Part shown: one piece after another, positions 27,125 through 35,717 of the stretch
Layout: each line of letters begins with the position of its first letter
How positions within the stretch are numbered: position 1 is the first letter of the stretch
NCBI GenBank assembly: GCA_027306785.1
Contig: DAHUZB010000013.1
Span: 62,001 to 126,000, forward strand
Direction of reading: 5' to 3'
Length of the DNA: 64,000 nt
Source of the DNA: Vulcanimicrobiota bacterium
GTDB taxonomy: Bacteria > Vulcanimicrobiota > Vulcanimicrobiia > Vulcanimicrobiales > Vulcanimicrobiaceae
Program-made: the position numbers and the translations under genes
The notes under the pieces: generated by a model
What the model was told of the DNA's origin: nothing
What the model saw: only the letters and a program-made list of their open reading frames with translations
Database searches by the model: none

Positions 27125-27624
27125 GGCGTCGCGCTCGCGCTTGCGGTCGGGCTCGGGCTCGGGCTCGCGACGGCCGCGGCGCTCGGCGTGGCGGAGGGGG
27201 CCGCCGTGGCGCCCGGCGGAGACCAGGTGGGTACGGCCGTCGCCGCGGGCGTCGGCGTGGCGGGCGGCGCGAGGGTCGGCGTGCCCGCGGGCAGCGAGAG
27301 GGGCACGAGGCGCAGGTAGCCGGCCGAGACCGTCTTGTTCTTGTGGACCAGCAGCGCGCGTTGATCCGTGCTGTACCCCGGCATGCGGGCGACCACGATC
27401 TGGCGGCCGATCGGGATGCTCGGGAGGGTGAAGGCCCCCTCGGGATCGGCGGTGCCGGTGTAGAGCGAGCCCACCGAGACCAGGGCGTTCGGGATCGGGC
27501 GATTGGTGGTTGCGTCGAGCACGCGGCCGGTGACCGAGCCGTAATCCTGCACGCCCACCACGTTGTTGTTGCAGCTGTCGCCGAGTGCGAGCAGCAGCAC
27601 GAGTCCCAGCACGAGATTGCGCAT
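27121..27624 (-). CDS. Secreted protein with carboxypeptidase-regulatory-like domain
   Basis: A 167-residue exported protein. A hydrophobic signal segment (about 3-16) ends near a cysteine (Cys18), though the preceding residues are not a clean lipobox. A single beta-sandwich follows (about 28-110), opening GSVTGRVLDATTNRPIPNALVSV, the hallmark of the carboxypeptidase regulatory-like fold. The last 55 residues are Pro/Thr/Ala/Ser-rich, low-complexity and probably extended. The frame is open further upstream, but ATG at 27624 gives the signal peptide. Similar domains occur in the usher-like protein at 58210. Confidence 0.65.
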   Translation of the reverse strand: MRNLVLGLVLLLALGDSCNNNVVGVQDYGSVTGRVLDATTNRPIPNALVSVGSLYTGTADPEGAFTLPSIPIGRQIVVARMPGYSTDQRALLVHKNKTVSAGYLRLVPLSLPAGTPTLAPPATPTPAATAVPTWSPPGATAAPSATPSAAAVASPSPSPTASASATP

Positions 27625-27768
27625 ACCGACGAGAGTACGCGCTCCGTCTCGGACGTGCCTGTGCTTGCTGCGGTATAGGTCGAATTGATCCATTGGACGG
27701 CTTTGATCCATCCAATCACGAGGAATTGGCGGGCAATTCACGGTCGTTTCCCAGGTAAACGGCAGACT

Positions 27769-27786
27769 TTGTGAAAAATTTCACAA
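27769..27786. promoter_or_regulatory. Rex-type redox operator before nuoA
   Basis: TTGTGAAAAATTTCACAA has two perfect 8-base arms around a 2-base centre. It matches the well-known binding site of the NADH/NAD+-sensing repressor Rex (TTGTGAAANNTTTCACAA). It ends 3 bases before the nuoA ATG, so bound Rex would block transcription or initiation of the NADH dehydrogenase operon. No rex gene is in the window. The rest of 27625-27789 holds a GAATTG-GCGGG-CAATTC inverted repeat at 27723-27739 but no convincing promoter hexamers. Confidence 0.75.
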
Positions 27787-27789
27787 GCC

Positions 27790-28143
27790 ATGAATCCGTA
27801 CGGACCGGTCGCCATCTATTTGTGCGTCGCGCTCGCGGCTGCACTGCTCTTTACTTTTTTGCCCGGGTTGCTCGGGCGCGCGAAGCCCAATCCGCAAAAA
27901 CAAGAGGCCTATGAGTGCGGCGTCGAGCCCACCTCCGCCGTGCACGGCCGCTTTCCGGTGCGCTTCTATCTCATCGCGATGCTCTTCGTCATCTTCGACG
28001 TCGAGGCGGCGTCGTTCTATCCGTGGGCGGTGCAGATGCACGCGCTACGGGTCTTCGGCCTCGTCGAGATGATCGTGTTCGTGATCGTGCTCGCGATCGG
28101 CTACGCGTACGTGTGGAAGAAAGGCGGATTCCAGTGGAGATAA
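27790..28143 (+). CDS. nuoA: NADH-quinone oxidoreductase subunit A
   Basis: A 117-residue membrane subunit of respiratory complex I with three helices (about 5-28, 60-80 and 85-107). The conserved loop [15 protein letters not shown] carries the family's key cysteine, and [13 protein letters not shown] includes the conserved acidic pair in the second helix. It is first in the operon. The start ATG follows the Rex operator by 3 bases with no evident ribosome-binding site, so the message may have a very short or unusual leader. Confidence 0.95.
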   Translation: MNPYGPVAIYLCVALAAALLFTFLPGLLGRAKPNPQKQEAYECGVEPTSAVHGRFPVRFYLIAMLFVIFDVEAASFYPWAVQMHALRVFGLVEMIVFVIVLAIGYAYVWKKGGFQWR

Positions 28144-28613
28144 GCCCCGGACAATTCTTGCTCGCGCGTCTCGACGATGTCGCGCGCTGGGCGCAGAGCT
28201 CGTCGGTCTGGCCGCTCACGATGGGTCTGGCCTGCTGCGCGATCGAGATGATGACGGTCACTTCGGCCGAGTACGATATCGCGCGACTCGGATCGGAAGT
28301 CTTCCGCAGTTCGCCGCGCCAGGCCGATTTGATGATCGTTTCAGGGCGCGTCTCGCAGAAGATGGCGCCCGTGGTCAAGCGTCTGTACGATCAGATGGCC
28401 GATCCCAAGTGGGTGATCTCGATGGGTGCCTGCGCGAGTTCGGGCGGCGTGTTCGACAACTACGCGGTCGTGCAAGGCATCGATACCGTGATTCCGGTCG
28501 ACGTCTACGTCCCCGGCTGTCCGCCCACGCCCGACGGCTTGCTCTACGCGGTTAATTTGATTCAGCAGCAGATTCGCGAAGGCGGACGCGGCGGAATCCT
28601 CGCCCGCTCGTAA
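28134..28613 (+). CDS. nuoB: NADH-quinone oxidoreductase subunit B
   Basis: A 159-residue peripheral-arm subunit holding the terminal iron-sulfur cluster N2 that reduces quinone. Ligands are the tandem cysteines of [10 protein letters not shown], the cysteine of GACASSGG and that of [11 protein letters not shown] at 28134 is chosen as start because it gives the standard short N-terminus; it overlaps the end of nuoA by 10 bp, implying coupled translation. Length matches the core of the family. Confidence 0.95.
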   Translation: MEISPGQFLLARLDDVARWAQSSSVWPLTMGLACCAIEMMTVTSAEYDIARLGSEVFRSSPRQADLMIVSGRVSQKMAPVVKRLYDQMADPKWVISMGACASSGGVFDNYAVVQGIDTVIPVDVYVPGCPPTPDGLLYAVNLIQQQIREGGRGGILARS

Positions 28614-28643
28614 TCCTCACCCCTCATCGCCGAAGAGACGACT

Positions 28644-29240
28644 ATGCCAAGCACGCAAACACCGCCGATCGCGGGTACCGCGATCGATCCGCCGAGCCTG
28701 CGCCCGCCGATCGACGACGCGCTGATCGAACGCGTCGCGCCGAGCGAGCTGCTCGCGCGCCTCACCGCGCTCAAGGCCGAAGGCTATTCGATGCTGCTCG
28801 ATCTCGGAGCGGTCGATTATCTCGGCCGCACGCCGCGTTTCGACGTCGTGTACCATCTGCTGAAGATGCCGACCGCGGCGGCGAGCGTGGCGCACGTGGG
28901 TACGCCCACACGCTTGCGCGTGCTCTGCGGCGTGGAGGACGGCGAGCATCTGCCGACCGCGATGACGCTCTGGCCGTCGGCCGATTGGGCCGAGCGCGAG
29001 GTCTTCGATCTCTACGGCATCGTCTTCGACGGACACGCCGATCTTCGCCGCATTCAGATGCCGCACGATTGGGAGGGCTATCCGTTGCGCAAGGATTACG
29101 CGCTGCGCGGACCGGCTCGCGAGCGCGCGCCGCGTCCGGCGTTCGCGCTCAAGAGCAACGTGCAGGCCGGCATTCCGCCGACGGGCCGCACGCTCGAAGC
29201 GCTTCAAGAGCAGATCAAGAACGCGGGTGACGCCGAGTGA
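28644..29240 (+). CDS. nuoC: NADH-quinone oxidoreductase subunit C
   Basis: A 198-residue 30-kDa subunit of the peripheral arm, separate from NuoD here rather than fused as in E. coli. The core contains LLDLGAVDYLG, the region AEREVFDLYGIVFDGHADLRRI, and MPHDWEGYPLRKDY, the family signature. A proline-rich stretch of about 25 residues precedes the fold. The gap to nuoB (30 bp) is among the few in the operon; the 3' end overlaps the nuoD GTG as GTGA. Confidence 0.94.
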   Translation: MPSTQTPPIAGTAIDPPSLRPPIDDALIERVAPSELLARLTALKAEGYSMLLDLGAVDYLGRTPRFDVVYHLLKMPTAAASVAHVGTPTRLRVLCGVEDGEHLPTAMTLWPSADWAEREVFDLYGIVFDGHADLRRIQMPHDWEGYPLRKDYALRGPARERAPRPAFALKSNVQAGIPPTGRTLEALQEQIKNAGDAE

Positions 29241-30457
29241 GTATGTCGACGACGCCCCTCACGCCGGAGATCGTCTCGCAAGAGGGCAATTCGATGGTGC
29301 TCTCGATGGGGCCGCAGCATCCCTCCACGCACGGCGTGCTGCAGATCATGCTCGAGATCGAAGGTGAGACGGTCGTGACCGCGGAGCCGGAGATCGGCTA
29401 CCTGCACACCGGCATCGAGAAGAACTGCGAGAACCTTTTTTGGTCGCAGGTGCAGACGAACGTCGAGCGCATGGATTACCTGGCGCCGTCCTCGAACGCA
29501 CTCTGCTACGTGCTCGCGGTCGAGAAGCTGCTCGGGATCTCCGATCGTATCCCCGAGCGCGCGCAAGCGATTCGCGTGCTCCAGGCGGAGCTCACTCGCA
29601 TCGCCTCGCACTGCGTGCAGCTCGGCACGCACGCGATCGATCTCGGTGCGATCTCGGTCTTTTTCTACTGCTTCGACCTGCGCGAGAACATTCTCGATCT
29701 GCAAGAAGCCGCGGGCGGCGCGCGCATGCACCCGAATTATCTGCGCGTCGGCGGCCTCAACGGCGACCTGCCCGACGGATACGTCGCACGCCTCGACGCG
29801 CTGATCGAAAAGTTCCCGGGACGCATGAAAGATCTGCGCGGGCTGCTGCAGGCAAATCCGATCTTCCAAGACCGCACGATCGACGTGGGCTATCTGAGCC
29901 CCGAAGACGCGATCGCCTGGAACGTGACCGGTCCGTCGCTGCGCGGTTCGGGCATCGCCTACGACGTGCGTAAGGCCTTCCCGTACTCCGGCTACGAGCA
30001 GTATCAGTTCGACATCCCGACGCGCACCGAATGCGACGCCTACGCACGCTTCCTCGTGCGCCTCGACGAGATGGAAGAGTCGATGCGTATCGTCGAACAG
30101 GCGCGCAAGCGACTCGATCAGGCGGGCCCCGTCGCGATCGACGATCCGAAGATCTTCGCGCCGCCCAAAGAGACGATAGCGCTCTCGATGGAAGCGCTGA
30201 TCCATCACTTCAAGATCGTGAGCGAAGGCTTCCGCGTGCCGCCCGGCGACGTCTATCAGAGCGTCGAGGGACCGCGCGGCGAGCTCGGCTACTACATCGT
30301 GAGCAACGGCGAGAACAAGCCGTACCGTCTGCGCACGCGTCCGGCGAGCCTCTACAATCTTCAGGCGCTCAAGCGCATGGCTCCGGGCAATCTGATCGCC
30401 GATCTCGTGGTGCAGATCGGATCGCTCGATCCCGTCTTCGGAGAGGTGGACCGCTGA
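29237..30457 (+). CDS. nuoD: NADH-quinone oxidoreductase subunit D
   Basis: A 406-residue 49-kDa subunit forming the quinone-binding pocket with NuoB. MGPQHPSTHGVLQIML near the N-terminus contains the conserved histidines of the quinone site, and EPEIGYLHTGIEKNCE and the C-terminal DPVFGEVDR are family signatures. It starts with GTG at 29237 (overlapping the nuoC stop) or, two codons later, ATG at 29243. Its stop overlaps the nuoE ATG by one base (TGATG). Confidence 0.95.
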   Translation: MSMSTTPLTPEIVSQEGNSMVLSMGPQHPSTHGVLQIMLEIEGETVVTAEPEIGYLHTGIEKNCENLFWSQVQTNVERMDYLAPSSNALCYVLAVEKLLGISDRIPERAQAIRVLQAELTRIASHCVQLGTHAIDLGAISVFFYCFDLRENILDLQEAAGGARMHPNYLRVGGLNGDLPDGYVARLDALIEKFPGRMKDLRGLLQANPIFQDRTIDVGYLSPEDAIAWNVTGPSLRGSGIAYDVRKAFPYSGYEQYQFDIPTRTECDAYARFLVRLDEMEESMRIVEQARKRLDQAGPVAIDDPKIFAPPKETIALSMEALIHHFKIVSEGFRVPPGDVYQSVEGPRGELGYYIVSNGENKPYRLRTRPASLYNLQALKRMAPGNLIADLVVQIGSLDPVFGEVDR

Positions 30458-31314
30458 TGGCCCTTCGACAAGCTCAGGGTGACACCGCAGCTCAGGGTGA
30501 CACCGCAGCTCAGGGTGACACCGCAGCTCAGGGTGACGCGGCGGCGTTCGATTTTGCGGGGCTTGCGGCGCGTCTGCGGCCGCAGTGCGAAGCGCTCGTG
30601 GCGCAGTACGAACAGCCGCGCTCGGCGCTCTTGCCGATGATGCATCTCTTTCAGGAGCATCAGGGCTACGTTTCGCAGGATGCCATGCGCTTTGCCGCGG
30701 ATCTGCTCGGGCTCTCGCCCGCCGTCGTCGAATCGACGGTATCGTTCTACACGCTGTTCTTCCGTAAGCCGGTCGGCAAGTACATGCTGCAAGTCTGCCG
30801 CGGGCTCATGTGCGAGCTCAACGGCGCGGAAGCGACGATGGCGCTCTTTCGCGAGAAGCTCGGCATCGGGCACCTGGAGACGACCGACGACGGCCTTTTC
30901 TCGTACGAAGAAGTCGAATGTCTCGCGGCGTGCGACAAGGCGCCGTGCATGCAAGTCAATCTCGAGTTTCTCTACAACCTCACGCCCGCGATGATCGATG
31001 AGATGCTCGAGCTCATGCGCACGGGCACCTACGCGATCGCGCCGATGGTGCAGACCGCGAAACCCGAGCGCACGTGGAAGGTCGGGCAGGACGCGCAGGT
31101 GGCGCTCGGCGGCAAGTCGCCTGGCACGCTCAACGCAACCGATCCGAACAACGCGGGCGGCGTCGGCGATGCGAGCGGCGTGATCATGCTCGACCGCTTC
31201 GTCAGCAAGGACGTCGCCTTCACCGCACGCTCGCGCGAGCGTCTCGTCCGCGACGCGCGTGCGGTCGCCGAGATCGTCGAAGAAGAAGGAGCGAACGGTC
31301 ATGCCGGTCACTAA
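30457..31314 (+). CDS. nuoE: NADH-quinone oxidoreductase subunit E with repeat-derived N-terminus and long C-terminal extension
   Basis: A 24-kDa-type NADH-dehydrogenase module subunit binding cluster N1a. The ligands have canonical spacing: Cys114 and Cys119, then Cys155 and Cys159. The protein has 285 residues against the usual 160-180. Residues 3-29 come from a dispersed DNA repeat and its tandem 18-bp expansion, giving AAQGDT units. Residues ~192-285 after the thioredoxin-like fold are an extra tail without a recognised domain. ATG at 30457 follows the nuoD stop as TGATG. The gene overlaps nuoF by 14 bp. Confidence 0.93.
   Translation: MALRQAQGDTAAQGDTAAQGDTAAQGDAAAFDFAGLAARLRPQCEALVAQYEQPRSALLPMMHLFQEHQGYVSQDAMRFAADLLGLSPAVVESTVSFYTLFFRKPVGKYMLQVCRGLMCELNGAEATMALFREKLGIGHLETTDDGLFSYEEVECLAACDKAPCMQVNLEFLYNLTPAMIDEMLELMRTGTYAIAPMVQTAKPERTWKVGQDAQVALGGKSPGTLNATDPNNAGGVGDASGVIMLDRFVSKDVAFTARSRERLVRDARAVAEIVEEEGANGHAGH
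30462..30540 (+). repeat. Dispersed repeat with 18-bp tandem expansion in nuoE
   Basis: A full copy of the dispersed 24-bp repeat at 30462-30485 is followed by tandem copies of an 18-bp unit CTCAGGGTGACACCGCAG at 30473-30490, 30491-30508 and 30509-30526, plus a partial unit at 30527-30540. Because 18 is a multiple of 3 the array stays in frame and adds six residues per copy. The copies are identical, indicating recent expansion by slippage. Confidence 0.9.
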
Positions 31315-32560
31315 GGTGCTCACGGCCGGGATCGGCGAGGCCGATCTGCGCGATATCAGCGTCTACCGGGCGCGCGGCGGTTACAAGCAATGGGAACGTG
31401 CGGTGCGCGATCTCAAACCCGCCGACGTGATGGAAGCCTGCGACAAGTCCGGCCTGCGCGGTCGCGGCGGCGCCGGATTTCCCACCGGACGCAAGTGGAG
31501 CTTTCTGCCGAACAACGGCAAGCCGCGCTACATGGTCTGCAACTGCGACGAGGCCGAACCGGGCACGTTCAAAGACCACATGCTGCTCGAAGAGACGCCG
31601 CATCTGGTGCTCGAGGGCATTCTGCTCGGCGCCTACGGCATCGGCTGTACGCACGCGTACATCTACATCCGCGGTGAATTCAAGCGCGGCTATCAGATCT
31701 TTCAAAAGGCCATCGACGACGCGCGCGCGGCGGGGCTGCTCGGTAAGAACATCCTCGGGACCGGCCTCGATATCGAGGTGACGGCGCACCGCGGCGCGGG
31801 CGCGTACATCTGCGGCGAAGAGACGGGGTTGCTCAACTCGCTCGAAGGCAAGCGCGGCGAGCCGCGTCTCAAGCCGCCGTTCCCGGCGATCGCCGGTCTC
31901 TACGGCATGCCGACGGTCGTGAACAACGTCGAGACGCTCGCCTATCTCGTGCCGATTCTCGAAAAGGGCGCGGATTGGTTTGCCTCGGTCGGCACCGAGC
32001 GCAGCAAGGGCTACAAGATCGTTTCGGTCTCCGGCCACGTGCAGAAGCCGGGGAACTACGAAGTGCCGATCGGTACGACCGTGCGCGAGATCATCGAGAT
32101 CGCGGGCGGACTGCGCCCCGGCCGCACGTTCGCGGCGGTGCAGCCCGGCGGACAGTCGTCGGCCTGCATCTTCGAAGAGCATCTCGACTATCCGTACGAC
32201 TACGAGTCGATGGCGAAGGCCGGGTCGATGCTCGGCTCGGGCGCGTTCACCGTCTTCGACGACACGACCGACTGGGTGAAGGCCGCGCTCAACTCGGTGC
32301 GCTTCTACGCACACGAGTCGTGCGGGCAGTGCACGCCGTGCCGCGAAGGCGGCCACTGGCTCGAGCGCGTGCTGCATCGCTTCGTCGAAGGACGCGGATT
32401 GCGCAGCGACCTCGAGATGATTCGCCGCGTCAGCGGCACGATCACGGGCTTGAATCTCTGCGCGCTCGGCGATTCGATCGAACCGTTTTTGAAGTCGGTG
32501 GTCAATCGGTTTCCAGAACAGTTCGAGGCGCGGGTCATGCAGGAGCTGACGCCGGCATGA
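31301..32560 (+). CDS. nuoF: NADH-quinone oxidoreductase subunit F
   Basis: A 419-residue 51-kDa subunit that oxidises NADH and carries FMN and cluster N3. The nucleotide-binding motif GLRGRGGAGFPTGRKW lies near 45-60, the FMN region CNCDEAEPGTFKD near 80, an ICGEETGLL segment near 170, and the iron-sulfur motif ESCGQCTPC with a later cysteine near the end. ATG at 31301 overlaps nuoE by 14 bp. The stop codon lies at the very start of an inverted-repeat element that separates it from nuoG. Confidence 0.95.
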   Translation: MPVTKVLTAGIGEADLRDISVYRARGGYKQWERAVRDLKPADVMEACDKSGLRGRGGAGFPTGRKWSFLPNNGKPRYMVCNCDEAEPGTFKDHMLLEETPHLVLEGILLGAYGIGCTHAYIYIRGEFKRGYQIFQKAIDDARAAGLLGKNILGTGLDIEVTAHRGAGAYICGEETGLLNSLEGKRGEPRLKPPFPAIAGLYGMPTVVNNVETLAYLVPILEKGADWFASVGTERSKGYKIVSVSGHVQKPGNYEVPIGTTVREIIEIAGGLRPGRTFAAVQPGGQSSACIFEEHLDYPYDYESMAKAGSMLGSGAFTVFDDTTDWVKAALNSVRFYAHESCGQCTPCREGGHWLERVLHRFVEGRGLRSDLEMIRRVSGTITGLNLCALGDSIEPFLKSVVNRFPEQFEARVMQELTPA

Positions 32561-32700
32561 TCGCGACGCACATCCCGTCGCCGGGGACGCCCGCACGTTT
32601 CCATCCATGGAAACGTGCTACTGCCTCACATCGCGCTCCCGCCCTCCGGGCTCCGCGCGATGCTGAGAGCCCCCGGCGCCGGAATGCGCGCCGCGATCAT
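32557..32700. repeat. 144-bp inverted-repeat element between nuoF and nuoG
   Basis: Two 30-base arms, 32557-32586 and 32671-32700, are inverted copies of each other at 26 of 30 positions. Inside lies a second, perfect hairpin: 12-base arms at 32593-32604 and 32607-32618 around CC. A further CGCG-bounded GC-rich stretch at 32633-32659 can also fold. The element fills most of the 176-bp gap between nuoF and nuoG, and the nuoF stop lies in its left arm. It has no coding role that I can see. It may be a mobile MITE-like palindrome or a structured RNA processing/attenuation site. Confidence 0.75.
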
Positions 32701-32736
32701 GCCTACATTTTGCACTCGCTTATGGGTTGGATATAG

Positions 32737-34728
32737 ATGGCCGAAGCGGCTACTGAGATGGTGAAGCTGACGATTGACGGGGTGCCGGTCGAGGTTCCGA
32801 AGGGCACGTTGTTGGTCGAGGCGGCGAAGAAGATCAAGCAAGAGATTCCGGTCTATTGCTACCATACGAAGCTCGGCCCCGCCGGGCTTTGCCGCGTGTG
32901 CCTGGTCGAGGTCGAAGGCATGCCCAAGCTGCAGATCGGTTGCAATACGCCGGTCGCCGACGGCATGGTCGTGCACACGCGTAACGAGAAGGTCGAGTCC
33001 GGGCGCTCGATGATCCTCGAGCTGCTGCTCGTGAATCATCCGCTCGATTGTCCGATCTGCGATAAGGGCGGCGAGTGCGATCTGCAGGATTACGCGATGG
33101 CCTACGGGCGCGGCGCGTCGGATGTTGCGGATCCCAAACAGAGCAAGCCGAAGGGCGTCGATCTCGGGCCGACGATCGTGCTCGACGAAGAGCGCTGCGT
33201 GGTCTGTCAGCGCTGCGTGCGCTTCGACGACATCATCGCGGGCGAACGTCAGTTGGTCGTGAAGGATCGCGGACACAACGACATCATCGCGACCTCGACG
33301 GGCGATCCGTACCGCCACAATTTCACCGGGAACGTGACCGAGCTCTGTCCGGTCGGCGCGCTCACCTCGAAGACGTACCGCTTCAAGTCGCGGCCGTGGG
33401 ATCTCAATCGCACCGAGACTAGCTGCACGCAGTGCGCGGTCGGCTGCCGTCAATTCGCCGACGTGCGCTACGGCACGCTCGTGCGCACGATGTCGGTCGA
33501 GAACGACGATGCGATTTCGGACGGCTGGCTCTGCGATCGCGGCCGCTACAACATCGGGTATCTCGGCGCACCCGAACGGCTCACGCAGCCGCTCTACAAG
33601 CAGAACGGGCAGTTCGTGCAGATCGGCTGGGACGATGCGTTCGCGCTCTGGGCCAAGGCGATCAACGACGCGCGGGCCGCGGGCAAAGCGGTCGGGGCGC
33701 TCGGCGGCGGACGCCTATTCAACGAAGAGGCCTATCTGCTCGGGTACGTCATGCGCGCGCTCGGCGTGAAAAATCTCGATTGGCGTACGGGCCGACAGCT
33801 GCAGGCGTCGCCGGGCGCGAACGCGAGCTACGAGGCGCTGGAGAATGCGTCGTCGATCGTGATCGCGGGCGACATCGCCGAACTCGCGCCGGTGCTTTGG
33901 CTACGCATCATCAAAGCCGTCACGCGTAAAGGCGCGCGCCTGGTGCGCGTCGGTGCGTGCGGTGCGGCACCGGGCTTTGCCCACACCGACGTGACGAACG
34001 CGGGCGAGGCGGCGCAGGCCGTCGCGGCCGAGGGCGGCGTCGCGATCGTGTGGGACGGCGCCGATCTCGCGCTCGGCGCGGCGCTCGCCGCGACGTTCGC
34101 GTCGCGTTCGCCGCTTGCGTACATCGCGAGCGAGCAGAGCAACGCGCGCGGCGCCGAAGCGATGGGCCTGCTCCCGACCGACGGCGGCGCCGATTTCACG
34201 AAGATCGCCGCCGATGCGGCGAACGGTGCCTACGGCGTGCTCGCGCTCTTCGGTGCGAATCCGCTACGGAATGCGCCGAACGCGGAGACGATGCGCGGGG
34301 CGCTGCAGGCGACGCCGTTCACGGTGGTGAGCGAGCTCTTCATGACCGAGAGCGCGCAAGCCGCGACGCTCGTGCTTCCGGCCAAGAGCGCGTTCGAGAA
34401 GAGCGGTACGGTGATCGATATCGCGGGCGATCTGCTGCCGGTCAATGCCTCGCTGCAAGCGCCGGTCGGTGCGCTCTCCGATCTCGAGATGCTGATCGGC
34501 CTCGCGCAGCAATTCGATCTCGCGCTACCGACGAGCGAAGAGCTCGATGCGGCGGTGATCGCCCGTGCGGCCAAGCCGCTCGCGGCGGCGCTCGGCGAGG
34601 CGCGCTACGCGACGAGCGAGCCGCTCGCGCCGAGTTCGTCGCGGTCGATTTGGGACGGCGGCGGTACGTGCGCGCATGACGACCGTATCGCGACGCTGCG
34701 TCGCGAACCCGTGAAGGTGGGTGCCTAG
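32737..34728 (+). CDS. nuoG: NADH-quinone oxidoreductase subunit G
   Basis: A 663-residue subunit at the top of the electron-transfer arm. The N-terminal ferredoxin domain binds a 2Fe-2S cluster (cysteines in YCYHTKLGPAGLCRVCLVE and IGCNTP). It is followed by the His/Cys-ligated cluster motif HPLDCPICDKGGECDLQD, then a 4Fe-4S pair (CVVCQRCVR, TELCPVGA). The rest is a molybdopterin-oxidoreductase-like fold that binds no molybdenum in complex I; its first motif CTQCAVGC may hold the N7-type cluster seen in some bacteria. The start ATG lies 36 bases after the inverted-repeat element. Confidence 0.94.
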   Translation: MAEAATEMVKLTIDGVPVEVPKGTLLVEAAKKIKQEIPVYCYHTKLGPAGLCRVCLVEVEGMPKLQIGCNTPVADGMVVHTRNEKVESGRSMILELLLVNHPLDCPICDKGGECDLQDYAMAYGRGASDVADPKQSKPKGVDLGPTIVLDEERCVVCQRCVRFDDIIAGERQLVVKDRGHNDIIATSTGDPYRHNFTGNVTELCPVGALTSKTYRFKSRPWDLNRTETSCTQCAVGCRQFADVRYGTLVRTMSVENDDAISDGWLCDRGRYNIGYLGAPERLTQPLYKQNGQFVQIGWDDAFALWAKAINDARAAGKAVGALGGGRLFNEEAYLLGYVMRALGVKNLDWRTGRQLQASPGANASYEALENASSIVIAGDIAELAPVLWLRIIKAVTRKGARLVRVGACGAAPGFAHTDVTNAGEAAQAVAAEGGVAIVWDGADLALGAALAATFASRSPLAYIASEQSNARGAEAMGLLPTDGGADFTKIAADAANGAYGVLALFGANPLRNAPNAETMRGALQATPFTVVSELFMTESAQAATLVLPAKSAFEKSGTVIDIAGDLLPVNASLQAPVGALSDLEMLIGLAQQFDLALPTSEELDAAVIARAAKPLAAALGEARYATSEPLAPSSSRSIWDGGGTCAHDDRIATLRREPVKVGA

Positions 34729-34730
34729 CC

Positions 34731-35714
34731 GTGAACGTTCCCGACTGGATCATCATCCTCATCAAGTCCGCGATTCTGCTGCTCGTCGTGGTGACGACCT
34801 TCGCGTACGCGATGCTCGCGGAGCGCAAGGTGCTCGGCTGGATGCAGTTGCGCCCGGGGCCGAACCGCGTGGGTCCGTGGGGCCTCATGCAGCCCGCGGC
34901 CGATGCCGCGAAACTGATCCTCAAAGAAGATCTCACGCCGAAGACGGCCGATCCGCTGATCTATCGGCTCGCGCCGTTCATCTCGCTGCTGACCGCGTTT
35001 TCGGTCTACGCGATCATTCCGTTCGGCGCCGACGCGTCGGGTGCGTGGGCGATCGGCAACGTTAACGCGGGCATCCTCTTGCTGATGGCGATCACCTCGA
35101 TCGGCGTCTACGGGATCTCGCTCGGCGGCTGGGCCTCGGGCTCGAAGTACCCGCTGCTCGGCAGCGTGCGCGCCACCGCGCAGATGATCAGCTACGAGCT
35201 CGGCATGTCGCTCTCGTTCATCGGCGTGCTGATCCTCGCCGGTACGACCTCGCTCGACGGCATCGTCAACGCGCAGGTGCATCAGTGGTTCATCGTCCCG
35301 CAGATCCTGGGCTTTCTGATCTACATCATCACCGCGGTCGCCGAGACGAACCGCGTGCCGTTCGACCTCGTCGAGGCCGAGACCGAACTCGTCGCGGGTT
35401 TCCACACCGAATATTCGGGTCTGCGCTTCGGCCTGTTCTTCATCGCCGAGTACGTCAACATGCTGACGGTCTCGTGCATCGCGACGCTGCTCTTCCTGGG
35501 CGGTTGGAACGCGCCGTTCGGGCTCACGATGATCCCCGGCGTGGTCTGGTTCATCGTCAAGATCTCGTTCTTCATGTTCTTCTATATGTGGCTGCGCGCT
35601 ACGCTGCCGCGCTTCCGGTACGATCGTCTGATGGCGTTCGGCTGGAAAGTGCTGCTGCCGCTCGCGACGCTCAACCTCGTCGTCACGGCGATCATCGTCG
35701 CTCTCAAAGGCTAG
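34731..35714 (+). CDS. nuoH: NADH-quinone oxidoreductase subunit H
   Basis: A 327-residue membrane subunit with about eight helices that links the quinone site to the proton pumps. Family signatures ERKVLGWMQLRPGPNRVGPWG (30-50 region), the long acidic loop ETNRVPFDLVEAETELVAGFHTEYSG (cited in part) and WLRATLPRFRYDRLM are present. GTG at 34731 starts 2 bases after the nuoG stop. Confidence 0.95.
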   Translation: MNVPDWIIILIKSAILLLVVVTTFAYAMLAERKVLGWMQLRPGPNRVGPWGLMQPAADAAKLILKEDLTPKTADPLIYRLAPFISLLTAFSVYAIIPFGADASGAWAIGNVNAGILLLMAITSIGVYGISLGGWASGSKYPLLGSVRATAQMISYELGMSLSFIGVLILAGTTSLDGIVNAQVHQWFIVPQILGFLIYIITAVAETNRVPFDLVEAETELVAGFHTEYSGLRFGLFFIAEYVNMLTVSCIATLLFLGGWNAPFGLTMIPGVVWFIVKISFFMFFYMWLRATLPRFRYDRLMAFGWKVLLPLATLNLVVTAIIVALKG

Positions 35715-35717
35715 ACC

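Noticed and set aside
27723-27739. GAATTG-GCGGG-CAATTC as a second redox operator
   Set aside because: Does not match Rex or another known consensus; noted only as a small inverted repeat.
30473-30540. 18-bp array as a CRISPR
   Set aside because: Units are directly adjacent with no spacers, short, and translated in frame.
32709-32736. TTGCAC-16-TATAGA as a promoter before nuoG
   Set aside because: It would start transcription at or inside the nuoG start codon, leaving no leader; likely chance.
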